From NCBI GenBank assembly GCA_963824225.1, contig CAWGOF010000003.1:1240001-1304000 (forward strand): a DNA stretch of 64,000 bases, in the 5' to 3' direction. Below the pieces are notes generated by a model. The model saw only the letters and a list, made by a program, of their open reading frames with translations, did no database searches and was not told where the DNA came from. The position numbers and the translations under genes are program-made. Each line of letters opens with the position of its first letter. Within the stretch, counting starts at the first letter, position 1. Positions 8,826 to 17,152 of this stretch are shown one piece after another. Source of the stretch: CAWGOF01 sp963824225 (GTDB taxonomy: Bacteria > Acidobacteriota > Polarisedimenticolia > Polarisedimenticolales > Polarisedimenticolaceae).

Positions 8826-10064
8826 TCAGCCGACCACGCGATCGAGGAGCTGGGCCAGGCGCTCGGTCTGTGCCCTGCGTGAGGACCGCGCGACCAGGCG
8901 AGCGTCCGGAACGGGTGCGGTCCCGGCGCGCATCCGCTCGAGGATCGCGGACAGGCCATGGACGATGCCTGCCGCATCGTCGAGCCGTGCGATCGGCTCG
9001 ATCCCGTGGGCGAGAAGCGTGGCCCCGGTGTCGCCGGACCACGTGGTGAGCGCGACGATCGGCCTCCCGGCGCGGAGATACTCGTAGACCTTGGCCGGGA
9101 TCTGCTCGTCGCAGTTGCTCGCCTGGAGCAGCATCAGGCCGTGGGATGCCATCATTTCGGCGATCGCCGAGCGATGGTCGATCCGCGGAGCGAGCTCGAC
9201 GACGTCGGTGATCCCCGCGTCCTCGAGCATCCGTGCGTAGAACTGGTCGTGACCTGTCGCGCGGAGGACGAGGCGGAACGACTCGGGCGCGATCCGACCC
9301 TCCCGGCGCATTCGGGACAGCGCGGCAAACAGGTGCGTCGGGTCGCGCTCGCTCGGATAGAGCGTCCCGCTGTGCACGAGGTTCAGCCGCGCTCCGACCG
9401 GCGCCACCGGCGTCGGCGAGATCCCGGCAAAATCCTCCTCGTCGAAGCCGTTGTCGAGCCTGTGCATGCGCGCCGCGGGCTCACCGGGGTAGCGCTCGGC
9501 GTACGTCCTGAGCGCCGAGGGCGCGGTGAACGTGACCGCTCGGCTCGCCGTGACGGCACGCCGCTCGACCCACTCGAACGCCCGCCACTGCCGGCGGTCG
9601 GTCGGGTAGTCCGCCTGGCACATCGGGTCTCGAAAATCGGCGACCCACGGCAGTCCGGTCGCCCGGGCCACGCACCAGCCGATCAAGTGGGCCGTGGCGA
9701 TCGGATAGGTCGACCAGATCGCGTGCGGCCTGTACCGTCGGACGAGCCGGATCCCCGCCAGCACGCCCGCCGGCAGCCAGCTGATCCAGCGGTCGGGCAG
9801 CGCAGTCCACATCGAGTACCGCCCGCGGATCGCGAGGTGTCGAGCAGCGTCGAGGCTCACGGCGCGCCGGACGACGATCCCATCGGGCACCTCCCGGCTC
9901 AAATCGGCGCCACGCGACGGATAGGCCGACGGCCGGACGGTCAGGACGATCGGCTCCCACCCCAGCTGCGGCAGGTGCCGGACGAACTTCAGCGTGCGAT
10001 GGACCCCGCTCGAGCCCTGCACCGGCGGGAAGTGGTACGCGATCATCAGAACTCGACGGCTCAC
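8826..10064 (-). CDS. Glycosyltransferase, GT-B fold, family 4-like
   Basis: A 412-residue cytoplasmic glycosyltransferase. The N-terminal domain opens RRVLMIAYHFPPVQGSSGVHRTLKF, typical of polysaccharide glycosyltransferases. In the middle are WVADFRDPM and RLDNGFDEEDF, and the C-terminal part has LVHSGTLYP and IPAKVYEYLRAGRPIVAL, where the E...G region should contact the nucleotide sugar. GTG 10062-10064 is chosen because it precedes the conserved strand directly and has GGAG upstream; the longer frame begins with 20 unlikely residues. It is monocistronic, convergent with the frameshifted glycosyltransferase and divergent from the TPR gene. The donor and linkage are unknown. Confidence 0.82.
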   Translation of the reverse strand: MSRRVLMIAYHFPPVQGSSGVHRTLKFVRHLPQLGWEPIVLTVRPSAYPSRGADLSREVPDGIVVRRAVSLDAARHLAIRGRYSMWTALPDRWISWLPAGVLAGIRLVRRYRPHAIWSTYPIATAHLIGWCVARATGLPWVADFRDPMCQADYPTDRRQWRAFEWVERRAVTASRAVTFTAPSALRTYAERYPGEPAARMHRLDNGFDEEDFAGISPTPVAPVGARLNLVHSGTLYPSERDPTHLFAALSRMRREGRIAPESFRLVLRATGHDQFYARMLEDAGITDVVELAPRIDHRSAIAEMMASHGLMLLQASNCDEQIPAKVYEYLRAGRPIVALTTWSGDTGATLLAHGIEPIARLDDAAGIVHGLSAILERMRAGTAPVPDARLVARSSRRAQTERLAQLLDRVVG

Positions 10065-10095
10065 GCCGGCTCCACGCGAACCGCCCGGAGCGGTC

Positions 10096-10123
10096 TTGGA
10101 CACTGTGCCCCGCGGACTATACA
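10096..10123 (+). promoter_or_regulatory. Sigma-70-type promoter of the TPR gene
   Basis: TTGGAC at 10096-10101 and TATACA at 10118-10123 are separated by 16 bases. The expected start site near 10130 is only about six bases before the ATG at 10136, so the transcript would be almost leaderless. Confidence 0.5.
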
Positions 10124-10135
10124 CTTTGCCCTACG

Positions 10136-10843
10136 ATGCGACGTTTTCGGACGATCCCGCCGCTGCTCCTCGGGGCGAGCGCGCTCCTGTTCCCTGCCGC
10201 GCACGCCCAGGATGAACAGGCCCCGGTGCGCGACGCCGAGGCGAACGCGAGACACTGGGCGAGCGTCGATCGCGTGTGGGCCAAGCGGTACGCCGACCAC
10301 CTTCCCGAATGGTGCAAGTACACGATGGAGCTGCCGAGCTCTGCCGAGGAGAAGGGCGCCTACGGGGACCCGCGTGGTGCGCCGTGGGTCAAGGAGTTCG
10401 GTAAGCACCGATTCATGCACCTGCACCATTACTGCCGTGGCCTCGACCACCTGTACGAGGGGGCGCGGGTCGTGAACGACGAGGAGCGACGAGACTTCTT
10501 GTTCCGGGAAGCAGCAACCGAGTGCACCTACGTGCTCGATCGGACCGACGACTCGTTCGTGCTGAAGCCCGAGATCTACTACAAGAAGGGCATGGCGCTG
10601 ATGGCGCACGGGAAGCCCGTCGAGGCGGTCGAGAACTTCACCGCAGCGCTGCAAATCCGGCCGAACTACGAGCCCGCGTACGTCAGCCTCAGCCAGTTCT
10701 TCGAACGAGCGGGCGACCGGGCCGAGGCGCGACGGCTGATCGAGGAAGGTCTGCGCTGGGTCCCGCAATCGACGCAGCTCACGGCGCGCTTGGCGGAGCT
10801 CGGGGGTCGAACGCCGAAGCGCTCGCGCGGAACTTCGCGGTGA
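10136..10843 (+). CDS. Exported tetratricopeptide-repeat protein of the exopolysaccharide locus
   Basis: A 235-residue protein with an N-terminal signal peptide (MRRFRTIPPLLLGASALL, likely cleavage after AHA near residue 23). The central part has Cys, His and aromatic residues (CKYTMELP, HLHHYCRGLDHLYEGAR). The C-terminal third reads as two tetratricopeptide repeats (EIYYKKGMALMAHGKPVEAV and PNYEPAYVSLSQFFERAGD). Such small secreted TPR proteins are common in exosortase-type loci and probably act as periplasmic scaffolds, but no specific role is known to me. It has its own promoter with almost no leader and is convergent with the acyltransferase-side operon. Confidence 0.75.
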   Translation: MRRFRTIPPLLLGASALLFPAAHAQDEQAPVRDAEANARHWASVDRVWAKRYADHLPEWCKYTMELPSSAEEKGAYGDPRGAPWVKEFGKHRFMHLHHYCRGLDHLYEGARVVNDEERRDFLFREAATECTYVLDRTDDSFVLKPEIYYKKGMALMAHGKPVEAVENFTAALQIRPNYEPAYVSLSQFFERAGDRAEARRLIEEGLRWVPQSTQLTARLAELGGRTPKRSRGTSR

Positions 10844-10871
10844 TCGACGGCACGCGGATCCGCGCACGGCG

Positions 10872-11924
10872 TTAGGGCCGGCGACCCGACCCGCGCACCC
10901 GCTTCACGACGCCCCGCAGCGCCTCGATCGCGAGCGCGGTGGCGCCGGGCACGGTTCGTCGGTTGTGGGCCACGAGGCCGACCAGCTCGCGCGCGGCGGA
11001 CATCCAGTCCTTCTTGTACGGCTCGCTTCCGAGGCCGTAGTCGATCTCGGCGACCCGGTCCTCGTCGATCGCGACGCGGAACATCTCCCGCGACAGGATC
11101 GAGCCCACGCCGAGATCGCGGTACCGCTCGTCGTACGCCAGCTTGTAGATGATCGCCCGCGAGCCCGAGGCGATCCACAGCTGCCCGGCCGCCGGCACGT
11201 CGTCGACGAACAGGACGCCGAGCCGCAGGATGCCGAGCCGCGCGCACTCCGCCGCGAGGCGCGGGATGAACTCGGGGTAGGGCTCGGGCCGCTTCCAGCT
11301 GCTCTCGTAGATCCGGATCCAGTCGCGCAGCGTGGGCTCGAGCTCGGGCGAGTCGCCGCGCACGATCCGGATCAGGACGCGCGACGTGCGCTCGAGCTTT
11401 CGTTGCTTGCGCGTGATCGTGTTGCGAACCTGGGACGGCCGCGCCGCGAAGTACGCCTCGAACGTCGGCCCCGGCGCGGTGAACCAGTTCTCGTACTGGA
11501 AGAACCGCCGCACCGAATAGCCTGACCGCTCGAGCTCCGCACACGCCGTACCCGCTTCGCCCGAATCGGTGCGCAACAGGTGCAGTCGCACCGAGTGCCA
11601 GCGCGGGCGCTCGGCAGCGACGTGCCGCAGGATCTCGGCGAGCACGGCCGGATCGCGCGACGCGCCGTATTCGAGCGTGTAGAAGTTCGTCATGCTCGTC
11701 AGGTGCCGCGCTCGCGACACCCCGCAGAACAGCGCACCCCGTAGCTCCCCGCTCGTCCCCGTGGCGACGTAGATCCGCGGGGTCAGCGTCCCGTTCAAGC
11801 TGGTGTCGAACAGCAGGCGGAACCAGCCCAGGGACAGCTGGAAGTCGGGCTGGCTCGGATAGCTCAGGCCGGGACGTAGGTCGACCGGCAGGTCGTCGAA
11901 CGAGCGGTACACCGCAACGCGCAT
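10872..11924 (-). CDS. GNAT/FemAB-like acyltransferase (Acetyltransf_6 type)
   Basis: A 350-residue cytoplasmic protein. Its C-terminal half matches the GNAT-fold domain of polysaccharide-locus acetyltransferases related to FemAB: KQRKLERTSR, then IYESSWKRPEPYPEF, LGVLFVDDVPAAGQLW, YKLAYDERYRDLGVGS and IDYGLGSEPYKKDW. It should transfer an acyl or aminoacyl group to a sugar or lipid-linked intermediate. I start it at ATG 11922-11924, 20 bases after the decarboxylase stop; the longer frame only adds sequence antisense-like to the upstream gene. It is the last gene of a seven-gene minus-strand run that also encodes an acyl ligase and carrier protein, which may provide its acyl donor. Substrate is inference. 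Confidence 0.78.
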   Translation of the reverse strand: MRVAVYRSFDDLPVDLRPGLSYPSQPDFQLSLGWFRLLFDTSLNGTLTPRIYVATGTSGELRGALFCGVSRARHLTSMTNFYTLEYGASRDPAVLAEILRHVAAERPRWHSVRLHLLRTDSGEAGTACAELERSGYSVRRFFQYENWFTAPGPTFEAYFAARPSQVRNTITRKQRKLERTSRVLIRIVRGDSPELEPTLRDWIRIYESSWKRPEPYPEFIPRLAAECARLGILRLGVLFVDDVPAAGQLWIASGSRAIIYKLAYDERYRDLGVGSILSREMFRVAIDEDRVAEIDYGLGSEPYKKDWMSAARELVGLVAHNRRTVPGATALAIEALRGVVKRVRGSGRRP

Positions 11925-11944
11925 CGAGGGCTCGTCCGCGAGGG

Positions 11945-13228
11945 TCAGTCGGGCATCCGCGGCTGCCGGATCACCTCGAGACGACCGCGGTCGACGAGGA
12001 TCTCTGCGGGCGTGGGATGGCTCAGGAAGCCCACCGGGCTCGCCGTGCGGGCGTAGGCTCCGGACTGGAACACCCCGATCAGATCGCCCGTTCGGACGGG
12101 CGGGAGCTCCACGTCGCGGGCCAGGACGTCGAGCGGCGTGCACAGCGGCCCGACCACGTCGGCCCGCAGCGTCCGCGCCTCGTCCAGCCGATTGAGCACC
12201 GCGATCGGGAAGTTGCGCTTGATCACCTGACCGAGGTTCCCCGACGCGGCGAGATGATGGTGCATGCCGCCGTCGGTGACGACGAACGTCTTGCCCCGCG
12301 ACGCCTTCACCCGGATCACGCGGCAGACGTAGACGCCGCTCTCTCCGACGAGGTGCCGCCCCGGCTCGAGCAGGAACCGCGCCGCGGCGAGCGCCGGGCT
12401 CGACGCGCGCGCCACGACGAGCGCGTGCACGGCGCGGCCGAACGCCTCGACATCGAGCGGCCGGTCGCCGTCGTAGTACGGGATGCCCAGACCTCCGCCG
12501 AAGTCGATCGTCTCGATCGGCCGTTGCGCATGGCGGGCCGCGCGCTCGGCGATCTCGAGACCGTGCGCGTACTGCCGGACCAGGACGTCGTGGTCCAGGA
12601 TCTGCGTGCCGATGAACAGGTGAATCCCGCGGAACACGAGCTGGGGAGCCGCGAGCACACGCGCGATCGCCGACTCGAGCTGCTCCTCGTCCACGCCGAA
12701 CGGGGACGGCCGGCCCCCCATGCGCATCGCCCCGCCCTGGGCCTCGGCGCTCGGGTTGACCCGGATGGCGACGCCGGCGCGTGCATCGTGCGCGGACGCC
12801 GCGGCGGCGAGCGCGTCGATCTCGTCCATCGACTCAATGTGCACCTCGGCGATCCGCGCCGCGACCGCGCGCTCGAGCTCGCGCTCGGTCTTTCCGGGAC
12901 CGGCGAACAGCACGCGCCGTGGTTCGGCACCGCTGGCGAGCGCGATCTGCAGCTCGCCTGCCGAGGCGACCTCGAGACCGCATCCCTCGTCGAGGAACAC
13001 GCGCAGGATCCGCGGGTGGGGGTTGGCCTTGATCGAGTAGTAGACGTCGAACCGGTCGGGTAGCGCGGCGCGCAGCCGGGACAGGCTTCCGCGCATGATC
13101 TCGTGGTCGTAGACGAACAGCGGAGTTCCGGCCTCGCCGGCAAGGCGCTCGGCCGCGACCCCCCCGATGCACAGCATCGAGCCCTCGCGCTGGAACAGGC
13201 GATCGATCAGGCTCTCGATGCTGCTCAT
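11945..13228 (-). CDS. PLP-dependent decarboxylase, exosortase A system type (TIGR03099-like)
   Basis: A 427-residue fold type III (alanine racemase-like) PLP enzyme of the DABA/ornithine/diaminopimelate decarboxylase family. The PLP lysine lies in YYSIKANPHPRIL near residue 67. ETIDFGGGLGIPYY supplies the phosphate-binding glycine loop, LEPGRHLVGESG is the conserved C-terminal region, and GPLCTPLDVLARD carries the active-site cysteine of the partner subunit. In exosortase A loci this subgroup always travels with an acyl-CoA ligase and an acyl carrier protein, as here, suggesting that a decarboxylated amino acid is made and activated. Its start overlaps the ligase stop by four bases (ATGA), so the genes are translationally coupled. 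Confidence 0.9.
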   Translation of the reverse strand: MSSIESLIDRLFQREGSMLCIGGVAAERLAGEAGTPLFVYDHEIMRGSLSRLRAALPDRFDVYYSIKANPHPRILRVFLDEGCGLEVASAGELQIALASGAEPRRVLFAGPGKTERELERAVAARIAEVHIESMDEIDALAAAASAHDARAGVAIRVNPSAEAQGGAMRMGGRPSPFGVDEEQLESAIARVLAAPQLVFRGIHLFIGTQILDHDVLVRQYAHGLEIAERAARHAQRPIETIDFGGGLGIPYYDGDRPLDVEAFGRAVHALVVARASSPALAAARFLLEPGRHLVGESGVYVCRVIRVKASRGKTFVVTDGGMHHHLAASGNLGQVIKRNFPIAVLNRLDEARTLRADVVGPLCTPLDVLARDVELPPVRTGDLIGVFQSGAYARTASPVGFLSHPTPAEILVDRGRLEVIRQPRMPD

Positions 13229-14802
13229 GTGTACTGTTGGCGCAACGCCGGGTAGTCGATCTTGCCGTGCGGGGTCTTGGGCAGGCTCGGGACGATCTCG
13301 ATGCGTCGCGGAATCATGTACCGCGGCATCTTGCTCGCGATCTCGCCGAGCATCGCGTCGGCGTCGAGCGGCTCACCATCCTTGGCGACGACGACCGCGA
13401 ACACAGCTTGCCCCATCAGCGCGTCCGGGACGCCGATCGCCGCCGCTTCGCGCACGCGCCCGGTGCCGATCAGGATCTCCTCGACCTCGGTCGGGCTGAT
13501 GCGATGCCCCGCGCACTTGATCGTCGCATCCCGCCGGCCGATGAAGTACAGGAACCCGTCCTCGTCCATCTTGACGACGTCGCCCGAGTAGCACACCGTC
13601 TCGGCCTGTCCGATCGAGGGCAACGCCAGCGGGTTCGGGCGCAGGACCCTGGCGGTGGCCTCGGGAAGCCCCCAGTAGCCGAGCGATACCGTGGGCCCGC
13701 GGTGCACGAGCTCGCCCGGCTCTCCGGGCCGGCACAACTTCCCGTGCTCGTCGACGACGTAGATCTCGGTGTCGGGGATCGCCTTGCCCATCGAGCCCGG
13801 GCGTCGATCGGACTCCTCGGGCGGCAGGTAGGTCGAGCGGAACGCCTCGGTCAGACCGTACATGAGGAAGATCCTGGTCGTCGGCAGCGCCTTGCGCAGC
13901 GCGTCGTACAGCGGGCGCGGCACGGCGCCACCCGAGTTCGTGATGTAGCGCAGGCTCGGGAGCGGCTGGCGGTGGACCGGCGAGCCGGGCTGCGACAGGA
14001 CGGTCCAGAACGACGGAACGCCGGCGAGCCCCGTGGCCTGCTCGTCGCGGATCGCGTTCACCACCTCGCCCGGGAACCGGAACGTCAGCAGGATCACGGT
14101 GGCCCGGCGCTCGAGCCCGGTGAGCAGCTGGTTCAGCCCGTAATCGAAGCTGAACGGGAGGACGCTCAGGATCCGGTCGTTCTCGGTGATCTCGAGGTAC
14201 GTCGAGACGATACGCGAGCCGGCGAGCAGGTTCGCGTGCGACAGCATCACGCCCTTGGGCTTGCCGGTCGAGCCCGACGTGTAGAGGACCGCCGCGAGGT
14301 CGGGGCTGATGCTCGCGATGCGCGGCGGCCCGCCGGGCGCAGGACCCGCCGGATCGAGAACGCGCGTCAGATCGAGCAGCTCGATCGGCGGGACGGCGTC
14401 TCCGGGCCCGTCGGTCACGACGACCGAGCGCAGTCCCGGAACCCGCGCCACCACCTCCCGCAGGGAGGCCAGGCGAGCGCGCGACGTCACCAGCACCTTG
14501 GGCGTGCAGTCGCGGAGGATGTGCTCCACCTGCTCGGGAAACAGCAAGTGGTTGATCGGCACGAACACGCCCCCGGCCTTCGACGCCGAGAGCAGCGCGA
14601 TCGTCTCCTCGACATTCTTCTCGAGAAACACGGCGACGCGATCGAGACGCTCGACGCCCGCGGCGATCAGCGCGTGGGCCAGGCGGTCGGTCGCCTGCTC
14701 GAGGCCGGCGTAGGTCAAGCGCCGATCGCCCTGGACGAGCGCGATCCGATCGGGATCGCGCTGCGCGCTCGCTCGCAGCAGGTGGTGCGTCAGATGGTCC
14801 AT
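13225..14802 (-). CDS. AMP-forming acyl-CoA ligase, exosortase A system type (TIGR03098-like)
   Basis: ANL-superfamily adenylating enzyme of 525 residues. It should activate a carboxylate as acyl-AMP and load it onto the carrier protein encoded just upstream. Visible motifs are the phosphate loop LYTSGSTGKPKGVMLSH near residue 175, the YGLTEAFRS A5 motif, YSGDVVKMDEDGFLYFIGRRDATIKCAGHRISPTEVEE (A7-A8 region, hinge Asp in GRRD), and the C-terminal catalytic lysine in KTPHGKIDY. I prefer ATG 14800-14802; an in-frame TTG at 14808 overlapping the ACP stop (TTGA) is an alternative and adds two residues. It is downstream-coupled to the decarboxylase. Confidence 0.88.
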   Translation of the reverse strand: MDHLTHHLLRASAQRDPDRIALVQGDRRLTYAGLEQATDRLAHALIAAGVERLDRVAVFLEKNVEETIALLSASKAGGVFVPINHLLFPEQVEHILRDCTPKVLVTSRARLASLREVVARVPGLRSVVVTDGPGDAVPPIELLDLTRVLDPAGPAPGGPPRIASISPDLAAVLYTSGSTGKPKGVMLSHANLLAGSRIVSTYLEITENDRILSVLPFSFDYGLNQLLTGLERRATVILLTFRFPGEVVNAIRDEQATGLAGVPSFWTVLSQPGSPVHRQPLPSLRYITNSGGAVPRPLYDALRKALPTTRIFLMYGLTEAFRSTYLPPEESDRRPGSMGKAIPDTEIYVVDEHGKLCRPGEPGELVHRGPTVSLGYWGLPEATARVLRPNPLALPSIGQAETVCYSGDVVKMDEDGFLYFIGRRDATIKCAGHRISPTEVEEILIGTGRVREAAAIGVPDALMGQAVFAVVVAKDGEPLDADAMLGEIASKMPRYMIPRRIEIVPSLPKTPHGKIDYPALRQQYT

Positions 14803-14804
14803 CG

Positions 14805-15068
14805 TCAACCGCGCTGCCGCTCGACGAACACCGCGAGCTTGTGCAGCGAGCCGAAGTTCTCGGGCTGCAGATCGTCGTCGCCCACGGTCGCTCCGAGCGT
14901 CTCGGTCACGAAGTTCACGAGCTCCAGGATCCCGAGCGAATCCACGATGCCGCTCTCGAGCAACGGCGCGTCGTCGAGCGGCTGGATCGCCCGCGCCGCC
15001 GGGAAATGCTCGAGCAGGAATCGACGCAGTGCCCCGCGCACATCGTCGATCTCGCGAGCCTCAGACAT
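14805..15068 (-). CDS. Acyl carrier protein of the exopolysaccharide locus
   Basis: An 87-residue acidic carrier protein. The phosphopantetheine attachment serine is in ESGIVDSLGILELV (Ser44), at the start of helix II, followed by the expected FVTETLG and PENFGSLHKLAVFV helices. It should carry the acyl or aminoacyl group activated by the adjacent ligase. The gene overlaps the 3' end of the GNAT gene by 8 bases and abuts the ligase, so ACP, ligase and decarboxylase form one coupled block. It is distinct from the fatty-acid ACP by context; no fatty-acid synthesis genes are nearby. Confidence 0.88.
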   Translation of the reverse strand: MSEAREIDDVRGALRRFLLEHFPAARAIQPLDDAPLLESGIVDSLGILELVNFVTETLGATVGDDDLQPENFGSLHKLAVFVERQRG

Positions 15069-16083
15069 CGCGATCTCCGTCGGCGAGCATCCAGTGCTGG
15101 CCCCGGCCCACGACGTCCGCCAGCGGGCTCGCGCCCCCGGTCACGACGACGAACGGCGTCCATTCGCGCGCGTGGAACCCCCAGCGCCGCAGGACCGGGA
15201 CGAGGGGGCTCGTGTCGAGAATCGGGGCGCTGAGCGTCTGGGTTCCGACCCGCCGCAGCCGGGCCACGACGTGGGACAGGAGCGCATGGATCGCAGCCGA
15301 CCCGGGCTCGGCGACGAGCTCGCGCAGCACCGCGTGCCGGCCCTCGCGCCGGACGACGGCGAACCCCTCGCATGCCTCGCTCCCCGCCACCGCGATAACC
15401 TCGTGTCCCCCCAAAGGGCTGTCAAGATAGCGCCAATTCAAGTACGCGGCGCTGCGCAGCCCGGACACTCGGCATGCCGCGGCGACACGTCGGGCCAGCT
15501 CTTCGGCTCGGACGTCGAACCGCTCGAGAGGAGCGCCCGCGGCGTCCGAGCGGGGGCGGCCGACCGCGTCGGCCAGGCGTAGAACCGCGTTCCCCGGAAG
15601 CCCGACGAGCCGGTCCACGACGCCGCTCGCCGAACGACCCTCGAGGCGCAGCGGCTTGGCGTACCGCACGACGCGACCGGTGGGCTCGACCTTGAGCCAG
15701 CGGTAGATCGCGAGCATGCCCGCGCTCGGGTGGTCGTACGCCAGCGCTCCCGCGCGCGTCACCTCGTCGAGCAGAGCGCGCTGGAGGCGCAGCGCCGGAC
15801 CGAGGGCGCGATACCGCGCGTCGATGGCGAAATCCCCGAGGTTCCAGCCGTCGACGACGGCCCCGTCGACGACGATCGGTCTCGGGAACGCAGCCGCGGC
15901 GCCGACGATCCGCCCGTCGGTCTCGTCTGCGGCGATCCATGCCCGGGCGACGCCGAACGGATTGCGCCGGTAGAGCCAGTCGTAGCGCGCGCGACCGCCG
16001 TGGCCCGCGAGCTGACCCTCGAGGAACGCGACGAGCGCGGTAGCATCCCGGTCCAGGTCGGCTTCCCGAATCGCGATCGCCAA
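15061..16083 (-). CDS. GNAT-like N-acyltransferase of the exopolysaccharide locus
   Basis: A 340-residue protein with two GNAT-like halves. The N-terminal half opens IREADLDRDATALVAFLEG and has the acyl-CoA-binding region DFAIDARYRALGPALRLQRALLDE. The C-terminal half (AYLNWRYLDSPLGGHEV, then VLRELVAEPG) resembles the second domain of this group. YDWLYRRNPFG and LNWRYLD are typical of uncharacterised acetyltransferases in bacterial polysaccharide loci. It sits between the deacetylase (16-base gap) and the ACP (8-base overlap). Acetylation or acylation of a polysaccharide amino group, possibly one exposed by the deacetylases, is a reasonable but untested guess. Confidence 0.7.
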   Translation of the reverse strand: MAIAIREADLDRDATALVAFLEGQLAGHGGRARYDWLYRRNPFGVARAWIAADETDGRIVGAAAAFPRPIVVDGAVVDGWNLGDFAIDARYRALGPALRLQRALLDEVTRAGALAYDHPSAGMLAIYRWLKVEPTGRVVRYAKPLRLEGRSASGVVDRLVGLPGNAVLRLADAVGRPRSDAAGAPLERFDVRAEELARRVAAACRVSGLRSAAYLNWRYLDSPLGGHEVIAVAGSEACEGFAVVRREGRHAVLRELVAEPGSAAIHALLSHVVARLRRVGTQTLSAPILDTSPLVPVLRRWGFHAREWTPFVVVTGGASPLADVVGRGQHWMLADGDRDV

Positions 16084-16099
16084 CGCCGCCTCCGCTCGG

Positions 16100-17152
16100 T
16101 TAGGCCAGGAACTTGTATAGGCTCAGCTTGGCCACGTACAGGTCGGGGTCGCTCTCACCGATCGCCATGCGCTGGATCTCGAACGCGTCCGAGCGCTGGC
16201 CCGCGCCGCGCGGCGGGTAGGCGCCAAACACGGTCGACAGCGCCCAGCGAAACCCGGCCTCGCGCGCCAGCTCCTTCACCTCGGCCGAGAAATCGGCCGG
16301 CCGGCCATTGGGATACGCCAGCGCGTGGCACGCCGTGCCGAGCTGCCGCTCGATCTCGAGACGCGACTCGACGAGCTCGCCTCGAGCCTCGTCGCGCGAG
16401 AGGCGCGACAGTACCGGATGCGTGACCGTGTGGGCACCGAACGTGCAGCCGCCGTGGGCCATGCTTCGCACCTCGTCCCAGTCGAGCATCATTCGCTCGG
16501 TCGGCTCCGCGTCCTCCACTCCCAGCCGACGAAGGACCTCCTCGACGCGTCGGTCACGCTCGAGCGGGTGCAGCGTCTTCAGATACCCGAGGACCGAGTC
16601 GCGCGCCGTGTCGCGCGACTCCGCATCGACCATCCTGTACGTCGCCGTCGATCCTGAGACCGGACCGATCTCGCGCTCGGTCGTCAGCGCGAACGCGCGG
16701 AACACGCGATCGTGCCACAGCACGGAGCGGGTCGAGATGATGCCCGTGGCGAGGAAGAACGTCGCCGGAAGGTCGAGCCCGCGCAGGATCGGGAACGCGT
16801 GATCGTAGTTGTCGCGGTAGCCGTCGTCGAACGTGATCGCGATCGCGTCGTCCGGCACGTCCGCGCGCTCGACCGCCTCGAGCAGCTCGACCAGCGGGCA
16901 GACGCGGAAGTGCCGTCTGAGACACTCCATCTGGCGCGTGAACGTCTCGATCGACATCGCCGGGAGGTACGGATCGGGCTCGGGCAGCACGCGATGGAAC
17001 TGCAGGATCTGCGCGTTCCGCGAGCGTCGCCGGCGGATCGCCGGGAACCCGAGCGCCGATCGGTGCGGCTCGACCCGGTTCGCCAGGGCCCGCAGCGTGC
17101 CGAGGAGGCCCGCGCGAGCACAGATGCGGCCGGCGAGCGGGACGAGCTTCAC
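16100..17152 (-). CDS. Polysaccharide deacetylase (NodB homology, CE4-like)
   Basis: A 350-residue NodB-domain protein expected to remove N-acetyl groups from polysaccharide sugars. Metal and catalytic motifs are TFDDGYRDNYDHAF (Asp-Asp of motif 1, near residue 105), TFGAHTVTHPVLS (His-X3-His motif 2) and ALAYPNGRPADF (motif 3). LHFHRV-like text QILQFHRVLPEPDPYLPAM precedes the domain, as in many exopolysaccharide deacetylases. No signal peptide is visible. The GTG at 17150-17152 overlaps the stop of the upstream deacetylase as GTGA, so the two are coupled; the much longer frame upstream is spurious. Family confidence is high. Confidence 0.85.
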   Translation of the reverse strand: MKLVPLAGRICARAGLLGTLRALANRVEPHRSALGFPAIRRRRSRNAQILQFHRVLPEPDPYLPAMSIETFTRQMECLRRHFRVCPLVELLEAVERADVPDDAIAITFDDGYRDNYDHAFPILRGLDLPATFFLATGIISTRSVLWHDRVFRAFALTTEREIGPVSGSTATYRMVDAESRDTARDSVLGYLKTLHPLERDRRVEEVLRRLGVEDAEPTERMMLDWDEVRSMAHGGCTFGAHTVTHPVLSRLSRDEARGELVESRLEIERQLGTACHALAYPNGRPADFSAEVKELAREAGFRWALSTVFGAYPPRGAGQRSDAFEIQRMAIGESDPDLYVAKLSLYKFLA

